Shown here: positions 23,158 to 35,481 of the stretch, in pieces
How the letters are laid out: every line of letters begins with the position of its first letter
Position numbering within the stretch: position 1 is the first letter of the stretch
Assembly: GCA_949358305.1 (NCBI GenBank)
Contig: OX442315.1
Span: 16,146,427 to 16,210,426 of the forward strand
Direction of reading: 5' to 3'
Origin: Strigamia acuminata
Lineage: Eukaryota > Arthropoda > Chilopoda > Geophilomorpha > Linotaeniidae
DNA: 64,000 nucleotides
Position numbers and translations under genes: made by a program
The notes under the pieces: generated by a model
The model's input: only the letters and a program-made list of their open reading frames with translations
Databases searched by the model: none
Told to the model about the DNA's origin: nothing

Positions 23158-26100
23158 TTAATAGTTCTGTTGGTAGCTGGACGCGCTTGCCAAAAGGTTC
23201 ATGGCAGCGAACTCGCCGATTTGATCGGTCACGGCGACGGTGATGTGCGAATCCGAAGGAATAACGGTGTTTTGTTCTTGTTGCACCACTGAGATTTCAC
23301 TGCCGACGTCGAGCGGCTGGTCGGTGTGTACGAGGACCGTGAACTTCTGTCCGTCCGCCGAATCGACGGTCACTTGATGCTGGTGCTGCATTGTGGGGAT
23401 CTGCGAGCGCTCGTGCTGTTTGATGTGCTTGTAACAGGCCGACATTTCGGCAAAGTTTCTTCCGCAGTATTTACACTCGTACGGTTTGAGCCCGTAATGG
23501 CGATTCATGTGTTCGTTTAACGATTGCTGCCTCGTGAATGTTTTCCCGCACAATTCGCAGATGAACGGCCGCTCGCCCGTGTGGATTCGATTGTGCCTCT
23601 CCAAATCGCCTGGAAAAATAGAAAAATGCATTTGATTCACGTTCAAATGATTTTTGTAGATTTTAATTTTTTTAAAACCTTTGGTTAGAAAGCGTGCGGG
23701 ACACGTTGGACATTGATATTTTCGAACTCCTTCGTGTCGCATCATGTGCAGCCTCAATTGCGATTTTTGTCTGAAACTCTTCCCGCAGTGATCGCATAAA
23801 TGAGCTTTTTGATCCATGTGCATTGCCATGTGTGTTTGTAGGATTCCAGTCTGTGCAAATCGTTTGCCGCAAACTTTGCATCTGTAGAATCGTTTAAAAT
23901 TGATTAAAACTGAATAAAATCGATTAAAATTTTAAAAAAAATCGATTAAAATTTTAAAAAAAATCGATTAAAATTTTAAAAAAAATCGATTAAAATTTTA
24001 AAAAAAATCGATTAAAATTTTAAAAAAAATCGATTAAAATTTAAAAAAAAATCGATTAAAACTGAATAAAATCGATTAAAACTGAATAAAATCGATTAAA
24101 ATTGAATAAAATCGATTAAAATTGATTAAAATCGATTAAAATCGATTAAAATCGATTAAAATTGAATAAAATCGATTAAAATTGATTAAAATTGATTAAA
24201 ATCGATTAAAATTGATTAAAATCGATTAAAATTGATTAAAATCGATTAAAATTAAATAAAATCGATTAAAATCGATTAAAATTGATTAAAATTGAATAAA
24301 ATCGATTAAAATTAATTAAAATTGATTAAAATCGATTAAAACTGAATAAAATCGATTAAAATTGAATAAAATCGATTAAAATCGATTAAAATCGATTAAA
24401 ATCGATTAAAATTGAATAAAATCTATAAAATTGATTAAAATTGATTAAAATCGATTAAAATTGATTAAAATCGATTAAAATTGATTAAAATCGATTAAAA
24501 CTGAATAAAATCGATTAAAATTGAATAAAATCAATTAAAATCAAATAAAATCGATTAAAATTGAATAAAATTGAATACAATCGATTAAAATCAATTAAAA
24601 TTGAATAAAATCGATTAAAATTGAATAAAATCGATTAAAATTGAATAAAATCGATTAAAATCGAATAAAATCGATTAAAAATGATTTACAAAGCGATTAA
24701 CTTTACAAAAGTATTCTTACTGATAAGGTTTTTCTCCCGTGTGTCTCCTCATGTGGACTTTCAAACTCTTTTTTTCGGTAAACCTTCCACCGCATTGCGT
24801 ACATTCCCACGGTTTTTCTCCACTATGCGTTTTCACATGACGTTTGAGATTACCCTTAGTGGAAAACCGTGCATCACACTGGTTGCAATTGTATGGTTTT
24901 TCACCCGTGTGACGTCTTTTATGAACTAATAAATCCAAAAAAAATAAAACAAAATAAATTATTGCAATTTTATAATTAAATTCAATCAAATCAATTCACC
25001 AATCAGGTTTCCTTTGGTCGAAAACCGTGCGCTACATTCCGTACACGCGTACGGTTTTGTATGAATCCAGCGATGAGCTGCAAGAAAAAGAAATAAAAAT
25101 AAAAAATAAAAAACAAACTCCAATTTTCGCGACTTAACACTACACTCACTTGTAAGACTCGAAATGTTGGGAAATTTTCTCTTACAAAATTCACAAGTGT
25201 ATTCCGCTCCGTCAGCTGCAAAAGCGTCGTTTTGTTCACAACGTCGCTTTCTATTGCGTTTCAATCTATCTGGTTTCCTTTTTTTCCCACTTTTAGTCTA
25301 AAATTTTTAAAAAAATCAATAAATTTCATTTTAAAAAAAAATCAAATCGTTAAAAAAATACTTTTATATTCTCTCCATCTTCATTCGTAGCTGCTGCACC
25401 ATCCAACTCGTTATTCAACGTTTTATCATCACTTCCCTCTTTCCCCTCTTCCTCCTCATCTTCATCTTCCTCTTCCTCCTCATCCTCCTCCTCCTCCTCC
25501 TCATCTTCGTCGTCATCATCCGGTAACATCACCGTATCAGCATCCAAATCCGGATCACTTTCTTCTTCCTCGTCCTCCTCTTCTTCCTCCGCTTCATCGT
25601 TTACGCCCGTCAGTGTAAAATTCTTCCTCACCCGCCGAACGGATTGCCTAAACAAATCAAAATCAAAATCAAAATCAATCAAAAATCAAACAAAATCCAC
25701 GAACAAACCTAATATTTTCGCTATTTCCCGAATTAACTCTCTTATTCGCCCGTGCTTGCCGTTCCTCCGCTGGCGACCAATCGCTATCTCCGTTTTTGTC
25801 ACATTTGACGCCACCTATCCCAAAATTAAAATATATACATAAAAAATAAAATCGATATTTTGACACCAAAATAAATTTACCGGAACCCTGTCTGGGGGGG
25901 CGCCCTCGGCCCCTTTTGGCCGAAGTTTCCAATTTTGGCACAGAATCGTCCGACGATTGAACACATGGCATGACGGGTAACTCCGAGGGAATCGGACAGG
26001 CGGCTGGCAGTTCGCTAACGACGGCGGGGGCACTTTCGTTCGAAGGAACCGAAGGAACGGTCAAGGATGCGGCAAGTACGGACGTGGATTGCGACTGGGC

Positions 26101-27430
26101 GTCCGGTAAGCAACTAGCTGCAGCCGAAGATATAATTGTGTTTGAAAGTGGACCGGTCTGCGATGTGATTGACGGTGCTAAAATCGATAAACTCGTAGCT
26201 GGTGTTGATGGAATGGATGCTGCGGTTGCTAGTAATGTGACTGATGTGTCTAATTCGTTGGTTTTTTGCACCGGTTTCAGTAGCTGGTGTTGCAGTGTCA
26301 CGGAACGATATAACATGGCGTCTGAAATGCAAAATGAAGAAAAGATTGTTAAACGGAATCAAAACAAACGTTTTACATTCGTTTCGTTCGAAAATAGGTT
26401 TATTAAATAATTTTTTTCAGTGATACAACAACATAATCGGTGTTTGAATTGAAATAAAAGACGAATTATACCGTGTAAGTCATTTTCCGTTAATTTTATC
26501 CCCGTTTCGGTTAATATTTGTTGCTGGGTAAGATTAGTTGCCTAAAAATATAAAAAAAAATTTACCATTAGAAAAAATTTTAAAAAAAATAAATTAAAAA
26601 ATAAATAAATAACAAAAAATTCACCTCATTTGATACGGTCAATTTATCCGTTGGTGGATTACTTGTATTACTATGCAAAGTCGCTCCATCCGAACTTTTC
26701 TCCAACGTCGCGCCCATCATTTCCATCTAAAAAATTAAAATTAAAATTAAAAAAAAATTTTAAAAAAATTAAAAAAATTAAAAAATAAAAAAAATAAAAA
26801 AATAAAAAAAAAATAATTCAATTTAAAAAGAAAAATAAAAAGAAAACAAAACAAAACAAAAAATCTCGTTAAAAATGCAATTTCGCACCTTTGCCACATT
26901 ATCCTTCTCTAGCTGCTCAAGTGCAAGTGCACTGATGTCAGCAGCGCTGTTATTTACAATTTCTTGCAGTTTCTCCGACACCACGTTCCAAAACTGCACC
27001 GCTTTGAGCTTCTCATCCGCCGGCATATTCGGCACCAAACCAACCGCTTCTTCAATCTGCAAAACATAATTTGATCCAGCGCTTAATACACAGCACATGT
27101 TTGGCAATAAATCAACTGATCGCAGTCAAATCTCAATCTGGAAATTTTTTTTTAAAAAAAATGGCCATTTTTATTCCGTTTGCTTAAAATTAGCGAGCCG
27201 AGATCGCATTTTATTCCAACTCGAGGCCCGAGTTACGGCAGAGAGGCGAAATCGCTTGGAAATCGCGAGTTAACTCTCGGGCGTAGCATTCGACGCCATT
27301 TGAAATAATACCCGACTGACACTTCCTGGACACTTACTGACATTATCGATCCATGACACAAGTTGAACGAGAAAATTTTTCTACAAACCTTTGTCTTGAA
27401 GGAGATGAGTAAACTCGACACTTGAGCCAT
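23158..27430 (-). CDS. Nine-finger C2H2 zinc-finger protein with AT-hook and acidic region, 766 aa
   Basis: Twelve exons: 27389-27430, 26889-27056, 26625-26726, 26472-26541, 25881-26321, 25709-25814, 25362-25647, 25150-25297, 25000-25077, 24721-24925, 23679-23881, 23158-23609, all in phase. The order is: a short N-terminal helical region (FWNVVSEKLQEIVNN), a Ser/Thr/Pro/Ala-rich stretch, an AT-hook-like KRGRGRPPRQGSG near residue 270, a very acidic segment (Asp/Glu runs in exon 7), basic KKRKPDRLKRNRKRR, then nine C2H2 fingers from about 438 to 684 with TGEKP-type linkers. The tail is Gln/Val/Ser-rich and ends SYQQNY. It is almost certainly a nuclear DNA-binding transcription factor; I cannot assign an orthologue. 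The intron between the fourth and fifth fingers is filled by a large minisatellite. Confidence 0.85.
23890..24690. repeat. 800-bp minisatellite based on ATCGATTAAAATTGA
   Basis: About 80 decamer-like units alternating aaaatcgatt and aaaattgaat/aaactgaata fill nearly all of the intron that separates zinc fingers 4 and 5. The repeated ATCGAT resembles an arthropod DREF-type half site, but the composition alone is enough to explain it. Confidence 0.92.
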
Positions 27431-27755
27431 CGTTGTGCTCGTAGAATTTTTCGATTAAAAAATAATTGTTATATTATTAGTATAATTGAACTTAAAACAC
27501 CATCTGATCCTCTCTGATGTCTGGACAAAGAAGTGGTCAAAGGCCAGCCATGATGAATCCTGCATTGGAATCAAACCGTTTCTCATTGGCTGTTCAATCG
27601 TCTTGCCGCCATCTAGCGCCAATCTCGATTACAAGTTTCTGGTCGTTCGTCAATTTTCGTCGTTTCCGAGCTCCCTTTCGCACATTTATTCTCACATTTT
27701 CCGCGGAAATTACCTCAGAAAGAGAGAAAAACATCGCGGTGGAACCGTTTTCGAC
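27431..27755. promoter_or_regulatory. Divergent promoter, zinc-finger gene / PET117
   Basis: A 325-bp gap between opposite start codons. Contains GCCGCCATCTAGCGCCA (27605-27621), which reads both as a CTCF-core-like and a YY1-like element. Confidence 0.5.
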
Positions 27756-27968
27756 ATGTCTCTTCCCGCAAAACTCACTTTGACAGCTGCCATTTTGGTT
27801 TCTGCCAGTACTGTGTGTTATGTGCATTATAAACAGCAAAGCGACCTTCAGCGACTCCATGATGGCGTTATTTTCGACATAGAGCGACAGCAAATGAAAC
27901 GGATACAGAACATAACGTTGCTGCAGCAACAGATCGACCTTACGAAACAGTTAAAGAAAGACCCCTAG
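27756..27968 (+). CDS. PET117: PET117 cytochrome c oxidase assembly protein, 70 aa
   Basis: Single exon. ATG 27756 begins MSLPAKLTLTAAILVSAST, a hydrophobic N-terminal helix, followed by VHYKQQSDLQRLHDGVIFDI and ERQQMKRIQNITLLQQQIDL. The pattern KQQ...QRL.DGV..DIERQ...K.NI.LL..QI.LT.QL is that of PET117, a small mitochondrial matrix or inner-membrane chaperone needed for complex IV assembly. The length fits the family (about 70-80 aa). The frame stays open upstream to 27486 with no resemblance to the family, so the conserved start is preferred. It is divergent from the zinc-finger gene. Confidence 0.92.
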   Translation: MSLPAKLTLTAAILVSASTVCYVHYKQQSDLQRLHDGVIFDIERQQMKRIQNITLLQQQIDLTKQLKKDP

Positions 27969-28534
27969 TGTTCTGCGTGTGTAAAAACTGTAAAAGTGTT
28001 AATTCATTTCGAACAAAATGTGAAAATAAATCATTTATTGTGACTTTAAAAACAATGAATTAAATAAATCAAAATGAATCGAATTCAGTTTCGTTCTCAC
28101 CTTAAAATGATAAAACTACATCGAATGCACAACTATATACACATGTGAATGAAACAGAACGTGACTAGTTAACGAAAACAATTAATTTGAGGTGATAAAC
28201 TGTTCGTACTACACTTATGGCACTTGCACTTTGACTTTACGGTATTTCACGATGCTGTACACGTTAAAGCTAATCGAAATAGATCAAAATACACGTACGG
28301 ATTACGTAATTACATAGTGGTGGCAATAAACATTACGTGAAACGAAAGGAAAAGTCCGAATTTCATCAAATTCGAGTCTAGAATTTGCCGCATTTCGTCA
28401 TCTATCAACAAATTATTAAACATCTGACTCTCTAACTGAAATAAAATATTACAGTTCGATGTATTTGTATATAATAATTCATTATCTGAAATAATACTTC
28501 GTTGTGTGTTTTCTTCTTGTTTTTCCGAACTAAT
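27969..28534. other. Convergent 3' ends, PET117 / ARMC10-like
   Basis: A 566-bp stretch between two stop codons, AT-rich, with AATAAA at 28026 and similar hexamers on the minus strand. No coding frame or RNA gene is recognisable. Confidence 0.5.
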
Positions 28535-31398
28535 TTAGCTGTTGCTAGAACACATAGACTCGTATATTCGGCGTGCATTAGCTCTGACGTCGTCTATTCT
28601 GTGGTTCGTTAAGACGAATATTTTATTGCAGATCTTCTCGAATGTGAGGTGTCCATAAATGGCCGAGTAGAATGTGTCGGGCGACGCTGCTTTGTCGAGT
28701 GTGGGGAGTTCCGAAGCTTCAATGCCGTCTCGCTGAACCGTCACGACTAAATGCATCAAGAGGGTCGTTAGACGCAAAACCAGATCGTCATGAGTAGATG
28801 GATCCAGGAGATTGAGTAAATTCTTTGGCGCCTGTCAAAAAATTGCACGTTTTTATTTGATTTTGTCTCGTTATTTTGATTTTATTTATTTTTCATTTAC
28901 CCGTGCTGCCAGCAAGTGCGGAACCATTTCTCTGTTGCACGAGAGGTTCACTAGGAGCCGTACGGCTTGTAGTTGCACCACATCGTCTTCGGCGTCTATG
29001 AGCGACATTATTGTCTGCACGGAATGGAAAAAAGATGCGTGCCAGTCGGGCAGAATGGCCAAGTTGGTTAGGGCTACAAGTGATGAGATCTTCAGATTAT
29101 CGGTGTCATCCTCTACGTCTAGGTTTTCTAATAGTATTGGGATGCAGGCCTGCAAATAGTTTCACAATCCAGATATTAATAACATTTTGTAAAGTTTGAC
29201 AAAACAGACAAAAATTGAATTATATTTTTATTCAAAAAGTCAACTTTTTTGCATAAAATATTTTAAATTCCCTTTTTGAATAAAAATATGACTTTTTAAG
29301 CGTAAAAATGCAAATTTTTAAATTACAAATTAACAATGTTAGCATAAAAATTGCCTTTTTCGTACAAAAATTGACATTTTTAGCATAAAAATTGCCTTTT
29401 TCGTACAAAAATTGACATTTTTAGCATAAAAATTGCCTTTTTCGTACAAAAATTGACATTTTTAGCATAAAAATTGCCTTTTTCGTACAAAAATTGACCT
29501 TTTTAACATAAAATTTGATTATTTGTTATACAAATAAACCTCTACAGAAGAAATTAATATTTTTAGGGCATAAATCTATGTTTTGTGTACACAAATTCCC
29601 TTTCCTGTACAAAAATAACCCTAACCCCCAAAAAACTGCACGAACCAATTCCAATTCTCCAACAATTCTTACGCCTCCAAACCAAACCAAACACCCATAA
29701 AAAAAAAAACCCCAAATCCACCTTTAATTCCTTCTGATTTTCCTGATTGACTGCCATATTCCCAATAGCTTTCGCAGCGGTAATTTGTACAGAAAGTTTG
29801 GAGCTGCAGGCCACAGTTTTTAAAATAGGTAAACATCCTGACTCACGTAAAAAGTCCTAGAAAACACAAAAAACACAATTAATTAAAAAATAAATAAAAA
29901 AATTAACGCAACCGCACCTGATTAATGGAAAAAGTGGCGCAATTAGCAATGGTCGTCAACGTCCTATTCAACAACTCCTCATCACCCGTGTGCAACAATG
30001 CAACGAGACTCTTAGCCTCGTAGGGCGTGATCACCCTGCCCCTGTTGTACAGGCCATCCAACCTATTCTTCAAAGATTCTTCCGAGTCCTTCAGGAGAAT
30101 ATGCACCTCGCTGATCTGGTTCCCATTGGACAGCGCGTTCTCCAGCCCGCTGCCCCCCTCGATTCCCTTCAATTCCCAGAGAGGGCCTCGCGAACCTTTC
30201 TTGGTTTTGTTTCGGCGTAAACGAGGCGATGCTGGCGGGGTCAAAGTGGCGATACTCAAATTCTCAGCTGATCGACTCAGGAAATGCTGGATGTCAACGG
30301 GACTCAAGATGCGTGGCGAACTCCAGGGCGTTGTTTGAAGGCTTCGTGGCTTCAGCACCGGCGAATGACCCGGTGTACAAATTAGGCTGCTGCATTCGCC
30401 GAATTGTCGCGCGCGCAAGTTTAATTCGCGGATTCGGTCTTGGACAGTCATCGGCCGAAGGATCCCAATGGCACTCGAGCAGTCCAGGTTCCCCAACAGG
30501 AGATCTGTCTGACTGGCAACACTGAAGCGACGAATGGTCAGAACCACTTCTTCTTCCTCTGTAAACATAAGACCTAAAACGTGTGTTTATCACGAACAAA
30601 TTGCGATTTTTTCCGTACAAAACGTCAATTTCGGGCGCGAAATTGCACTGCAATAAATTATTTTTAGTGTATTGGGGCCCAAAATTGCATTTAAATCAAA
30701 TTTATAGTGTTTTGGGGCGCCAATTGCACTAGAATCATTATTTTTAGTGTTTAGGGGCTTCATACTAAACTAGAATCACTTATTTTACTGTTTGGAATTT
30801 GTTTTTTATTTCACTTTGTCACCATTTTTGTGTCCAAATTCTAATTTGCGAGGTCAAAACAGACCTGGCGTTTCTTAATGACACTAATTTCCATCCAAAA
30901 CTCAATTATTTCATCATTTTGTGGAATTTTTGCATCATTTAAAGGCACTAGCCCTTTACTTTTCCACTTTTATGCAATTTCCCATGTAAAAAAAGGAAAT
31001 GACCCGGAATTTAATCCCTGATGGGACTCCCCATGAAATTTTAATCACAGTTTGATCAAACTGTCTCATCTTTTTCCATTTTTTACTAAAAAAAAAAAAA
31101 AAATAACGAAAAATTTTCACATTAAATCTGACTACCACGTTTGATTAATGTTTTTTTTCTTTCTTTTTTTCAGTGGATATCGATTCTTCGGGTCATTGAA
31201 GAAATGTATTTAGTTTGTACTATTTTTCAATGTTACGCTTATTATAGTAAACATACCTCGGTCATCTCTACCTCGTCCTCGGCGACATATAGCATTTCTC
31301 ACGACGGTATATCCCACATAAGCGAATCCCGCAAATATCGCTGAGCATAGTGCTACTCGATTCACGTTCTTGTCCCCAGCAGCAGTCGACGACGCCAT
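28535..31398 (-). CDS. ARMC10-like: ARMC10/ARMCX-like armadillo-repeat membrane protein, 492 aa
   Basis: Exons: 31257-31398, 29918-30573, 29722-29856, 28901-29149, 28535-28831, in phase. An N-terminal hydrophobic anchor at about 15-33 (ALCSAIFAGFAYVGYTVV) is followed by a basic RRGRGRDDR, as in the mitochondrial-outer-membrane anchor of ARMC10/ARMCX proteins. A long Ser/Pro-rich linker (exon 2) leads to armadillo repeats: LLNRTLTTIANCATFSINQ, QITAAKAIGNMAVNQENQ, LKISSLVALTNLAILPDWH and LQAVRLLVNLSCNREMVPHL. These correspond to vertebrate ARMC10 segments such as GNNAAFSVNQ and NLSVNVENQ. The vertebrate relatives regulate mitochondrial dynamics and transport. The linker is longer than in human ARMC10. 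The start codon lies inside a YY1-like AAGATGGCGTCGTC. It shares its promoter with MRPS25. Confidence 0.85.
29220..29530. repeat. 42-bp minisatellite in ARMC10-like intron 3
   Basis: At least four near-identical copies of the unit TAGCATAAAAATTGCC plus TTTTTCGTACAAAAATTGAC at 29339-29505, flanked by degenerate copies. Confidence 0.9.
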
Positions 31399-31700
31399 CT
31401 TCGTTGATCATGCGATTTCCCTAATTGAACGTTAATACACAGAAAACCTTGAAAACTTTCCAATCCCTACAATCCGAGAGCGTCTTGAGTATTCGTGTTT
31501 GTCTTTTCTTGCACTTACCGGATCAAGTAGGGAAATCTCGCACTCGCAGCATTCCGATGACGTCTCGTGTAGGTAGGCCGCAGTTGAGTGTTATTTACAT
31601 TTTACCTGTTTCTACCGACCGCCGCTAGGGGAGCGAAAAGTTGTTGTTTTTACTCGCTAAAAAGGCCCGAAAGGTCGGGAAAGCACTTGAGGTTGGGAAA
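31399..31700. promoter_or_regulatory. Divergent promoter, ARMC10-like / MRPS25
   Basis: A 302-bp gap between opposite start codons, with CCGCCGCTAGGGGAGCG (31619-31635), a CTCF-core-like element on the opposite orientation to those at 20563 and 27606. Confidence 0.5.
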
Positions 31701-32411
31701 ATGCCGTTTATGAAAGGTGTAGCGCCGATTAGGAGGACTTTAAAGTATTTGGAAAGCGGGAAAATTAATTTTAAAGAGTGCGTAAAAATCATGACGGTCA
31801 ACTACAACCAGCGTGGTGATGAGCACGCAGGCGCTAGGTAATTTGGACAACAAAAATTGAAAATAAAAATGAAATTAATTTTTTTTTTCCATTTTTTATT
31901 TGCAGGGATTTTATATTTTGGTATTTTCCACAAATTCAGTACAAAAATCCGCACGTACAGATCGTCACTTTCCGAAATTTAACGCCAACTCCATTCATTC
32001 GTTGCTATTTGGGTGAAATTTTTATTTATTTTTAAGATTTTATTCTTTAAATTTATAAATTTTGGTTTGATTTTGTGTAGATGACGGCCGGGAAGTGTTG
32101 ATGGACGTGTTCAATAAAACCAAAGATGAAATTCACGACCATTTGAACAGAATTCTTGGAAAATCGAAGTATTATACGCGATTTTACGTGGTTTTTTTAA
32201 AATAGAATTTATTTATCGTTTCGTATTGAATCGTAGGGAAGTTCTCCGGGAAGAAAATCAAGCGAAAATCAAAATTGATAACCCGGCGAATTTCGGGTTG
32301 GGATGTGGCAGGCATTGCATATGTGAAGTTCCTGGACAAATTCCATGCACAAGTGTTGTCAAATTGCCAAACAAATACAGAGGAAAATTCATATTTGCGC
32401 CGGATTTTTAA
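31701..32411 (+). CDS. MRPS25: Mitochondrial small-subunit ribosomal protein mS25, 168 aa
   Basis: Exons: 31701-31837, 31906-32012, 32081-32168, 32237-32411, in phase. The protein starts [20 protein letters not shown], then [26 protein letters not shown] and PANFGLG, ending with the zinc-ribbon-like [14 protein letters not shown]. All are closely parallel to human MRPS25 ([46 protein letters not shown]). It is a structural component of the 28S mitoribosomal subunit. Its stop codon is only 22 bp from that of the convergent GTF3C6 gene, so the two 3' UTRs must overlap. Confidence 0.96.
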
Positions 32412-32433
32412 ATTTTTATGTTTAGTAATTGTT

Positions 32434-33129
32434 TTATTGCTTATTTATACATAATTTATCATCCGGACGCTGATTTAATTCTTCGAAACATCTAAATAAA
32501 GTTTTAAAATAAAATAAATAAGTAAATTTCAAAACTGCAACCCCTAGTGGCGAAATACCTAAACAATCGGTTTGATTTTTCTCATTTATAAACGTCCTTT
32601 TCATTCGTAATTTCTTGCTCACTAAATGTTTTAATTCCAGTTGTTTATTCTCGGAAGCACCTATTAAAATTTCATTAATTTTCTCTTATTTTATCGTAAA
32701 AGAATGGACAATTTCAATACTTTCTTGAGGTTTTTCTTGAAAAATTGCAATGGTGCCGAGCGGATCTTTAAATTCACCCGAAAATACGTTATGTCCGATT
32801 TGAATTATGGGATTTTCAGTATCGATACCCTTAAAAGGAACAAAAATAATTAAATTTATAGCAGAAAATGACTAAAACCACACGAATTTACGAGTATTTT
32901 ATAATTTCCGTCGTTGATTCTCTCACTAAAATCACTTCCGATAATCCCAGCTAATTCGACAAGAACGAGGATATCCTGGAATAAAAAATATCAATACACA
33001 AAATTCCAAATTCAAACACAAAACCTTTTCTACCTCTGAATCTTCGTCTTTAGTTTTCGTCTTATCACTACCAGCATCGTCCATGCTGACAACAACAACA
33101 CGTTTCCGTCTCCAGCTAACGATATTCAT
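32434..33129 (-). CDS. GTF3C6: General transcription factor 3C subunit 6 (TFIIIC35), 171 aa
   Basis: Exons: 33034-33129, 32892-32975, 32721-32829, 32434-32660, in phase. The conserved core is DILVLVELAGIIGSDF, then GIDTENPIIQIGHNVFSGEF and KDPLGTIAIFQE, matching the TFIIIC tau-55-type triple-barrel region of human GTF3C6 (VLVELSGIIDSDF, GIDTERPILQVDSCVFAGEY, DTLGTCVIFEE). The last exon gives LVSKKLRMKRTFINEK, equivalent to the human KKLSMTRTLL segment. TFIIIC recognises the A and B boxes of tRNA genes and recruits TFIIIB for RNA polymerase III. The C-terminal acidic tail of the vertebrate protein is missing. The final 30 residues are not conserved, and a small extra intron there cannot be excluded. 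It shares a divergent gap with ALDH5A1. Confidence 0.9.
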
Positions 33130-33380
33130 CTAGCTACGCGCAGACCCATGCGCAATGTTAAAAAATGACGTCCAAGATGCTCCATCTCGAGTTGTTTACA
33201 TCGTTTTACAATATATCTGATGGGAATTTCCAGTCATTCAGCGTGTAATTTTGTTAACTACTAATGAAATAATTATTCGAAGGTGAAAAGTAAAAAAAAA
33301 AGAGTCACATGACTGATTTAAACAGATTAAATTGATTGACACTTGGCTAAAGTGGTTTAAGAAATATCAAAACTTTAAAA

Positions 33381-33740
33381 ATGGCATTATTTCGGCACTC
33401 CTTGATTAAATTAAAGGTGAATATTGCGTGAATTAATGTTACAAATGCTTAAATTACATTTGTATTTTGTAGACAAGAGTTGGGATGCGGAAAGTGCACA
33501 ATTTAACGTGCAGCAAAGCTTTTGTCAACGGGAAATGGGTGACTGCGCAAAGTGGCAAAATGTTCGATGTCTACAATCCAGCCACTGGAGATGTTGTGGC
33601 ATCTGTACCTGATATGAATGTAGAGGATTTCCAAGACGCCATTAACAAAGCGTACGACGCTTTTACTCCTTGGAAGAACACCACTGCTAAAGTAAATCAA
33701 TAAATATTAATTACCGTATTAAAAACAATTATTTATTTGT

Positions 33741-33779
<39 letters not shown>

Positions 33780-35481
33780 TTTGTTTATTAAATTCTAGGA
33801 ACGGAGTCACCATCTTCGAAATTGGTTCAATTTGATGATAGAAAATCAAGAGGAATTGGCCAAATTGATGACAGCAGAACAAGTTTTAATTTTTTTTATT
33901 ACTTTAATTGATTAATTGATTAAATATTATTTTATATTTACGTTAGGGTAAACCTTTGAAAGAATCAGCCGGTGAAATTGCATACGCTGCGTCATTTTTC
34001 GAGTGGTTTTCCGAAGAATGTCGTCGAATTTACGGCGAAATCGTTCCCGCACCCGTTTCCAATAAAGAAATGATCTTTATTCGTCAACCGATCGGTGTTG
34101 CTGCAATGATCACACCGGTACACGATAAAAAATTAATTATTTATAAAAATAATTAATATTTTTTAAATGATTAAATTTATATAGTGGAATTTTCCTTCCG
34201 CAATGATCACGCGCAAAGTTGGAGCTGCTTTAGCTGCCGGTTGCACGTGTGTTATAAAACCGTCAGAAGATACGCCTTTATCAGCCTTAGCTCTGGGAAA
34301 GGTGCGATTCGATATTTAATCGATATTTAATATTGATTAATTTAACGTTTAGTTAGCTGAAGCGGCTAAAATTCCTCCCGGTGTTGTCAATATTCTGACA
34401 GCCTCTGCGGAAAATGCACCTGCAGTTGGCAAATTATTATGCGAAAGTCCACAAGTTGCCGGTTTGTCGTTTACAGGATCGAGTGATGTCGGAAAAGTAT
34501 TTAAAAATCTAAAAAATATGCGAAAATAATTTAATTTTTTTAAATTTAATTTTAATTTTTTAGTTGCTCTATCAACAATCCGCATCAACGGTCAAGAAGT
34601 TGTCTCTGGAATTGGGCGGCAATGCACCGTTTATTGTATTTGATTCTGCAAATATTGACCACGCCATAAGCGGAATCATGGCGTCGAAATTTAGAAACTC
34701 AGGTCAAGTATGTTTTTAAAAATATATTTTTGGAAGATTTGTTTATTTATTTTGATTCTATTCTAGACTTGCGTAAGTGCGAACCGCATTTTAATCCAAG
34801 AAGGAATCCACGATCGTTTGGTGAATAAATTAGCCGAACTTATGAAGAAAACATTGGTGGTTGGCGATGGGTTTGACGCAGCCACGACTCAAGGACCGCT
34901 CATTAACAGACAACAAGTGTTACAAGTCGACGAGAAAGTGAAGGATGCGGTCGATAAAGGTGCTCGCGTTTTGGTCGGAGGCAAATTTCATTCGAAAGGA
35001 GACCTTTTCTACGAACCGACGCTTATTACCGAGACCAAGGGCAACATGAGGGTTTGTCAGGAGGAAATATTCGGTCCTGTTGCCGCCATAACGAAGTAAA
35101 ACAACAAAAATTGATAAAATTCAAGCGGATAATTAATTATGACATTTAGGTTTCGCTCGGAAGATGACGCTCTGGCTTTGGCGAATGCTTCGAATGCTGG
35201 ATTAGCGGGTTTTAATCATTTTATTTTGACAGTTTAAAAATACAAATTTATTTATTTTCTTCATTTTAATTTCAGGTTATTTTTATTCGGGTGATATTGC
35301 TCAAGCTTGGCGAGTAGCAAAACGTTTGGAAGTGGGAATGGTTGGCATCAATGAAGGAATGATTTCGTGTGCTGAAGGCGCGTTTGGTGGGGTCAAGGAG
35401 TCTGGGATTGGGCGGGAAGGATCTCGACACGGAATAGATGAATATACAAACATCAAGTATATTTGTTTCGGAAATTTGTAG
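33381..35481 (+). CDS. ALDH5A1: Mitochondrial succinate-semialdehyde dehydrogenase, 502 aa
   Basis: Exons: 33381-33416, 33473-33691, 33799-33882, 33947-34117, 34185-34301, 34353-34496, 34564-34707, 34767-35095, 35150-35208, 35276-35481, all in phase. It is a full ALDH fold: [13 protein letters not shown] (cofactor pocket), FTGSSDVGK (Rossmann turn), the catalytic base in [11 protein letters not shown] (Glu273), the nucleophile in SGQTCVSANR (Cys307), EEIFGPVA and a C-terminal [21 protein letters not shown]. The sequence follows the SSADH subgroup ([18 protein letters not shown]). It oxidises succinate semialdehyde to succinate with NAD in the GABA shunt. The short N-terminus ([12 protein letters not shown]) is a plausible mitochondrial presequence. 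The second cysteine of the vertebrate redox pair (CVC) is replaced by serine (CVS). Confidence 0.95.
33720..33790. repeat. (TTTA)n microsatellite
   Basis: Tetranucleotide run of tttattta units inside ALDH5A1 intron 2. Confidence 0.9.
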
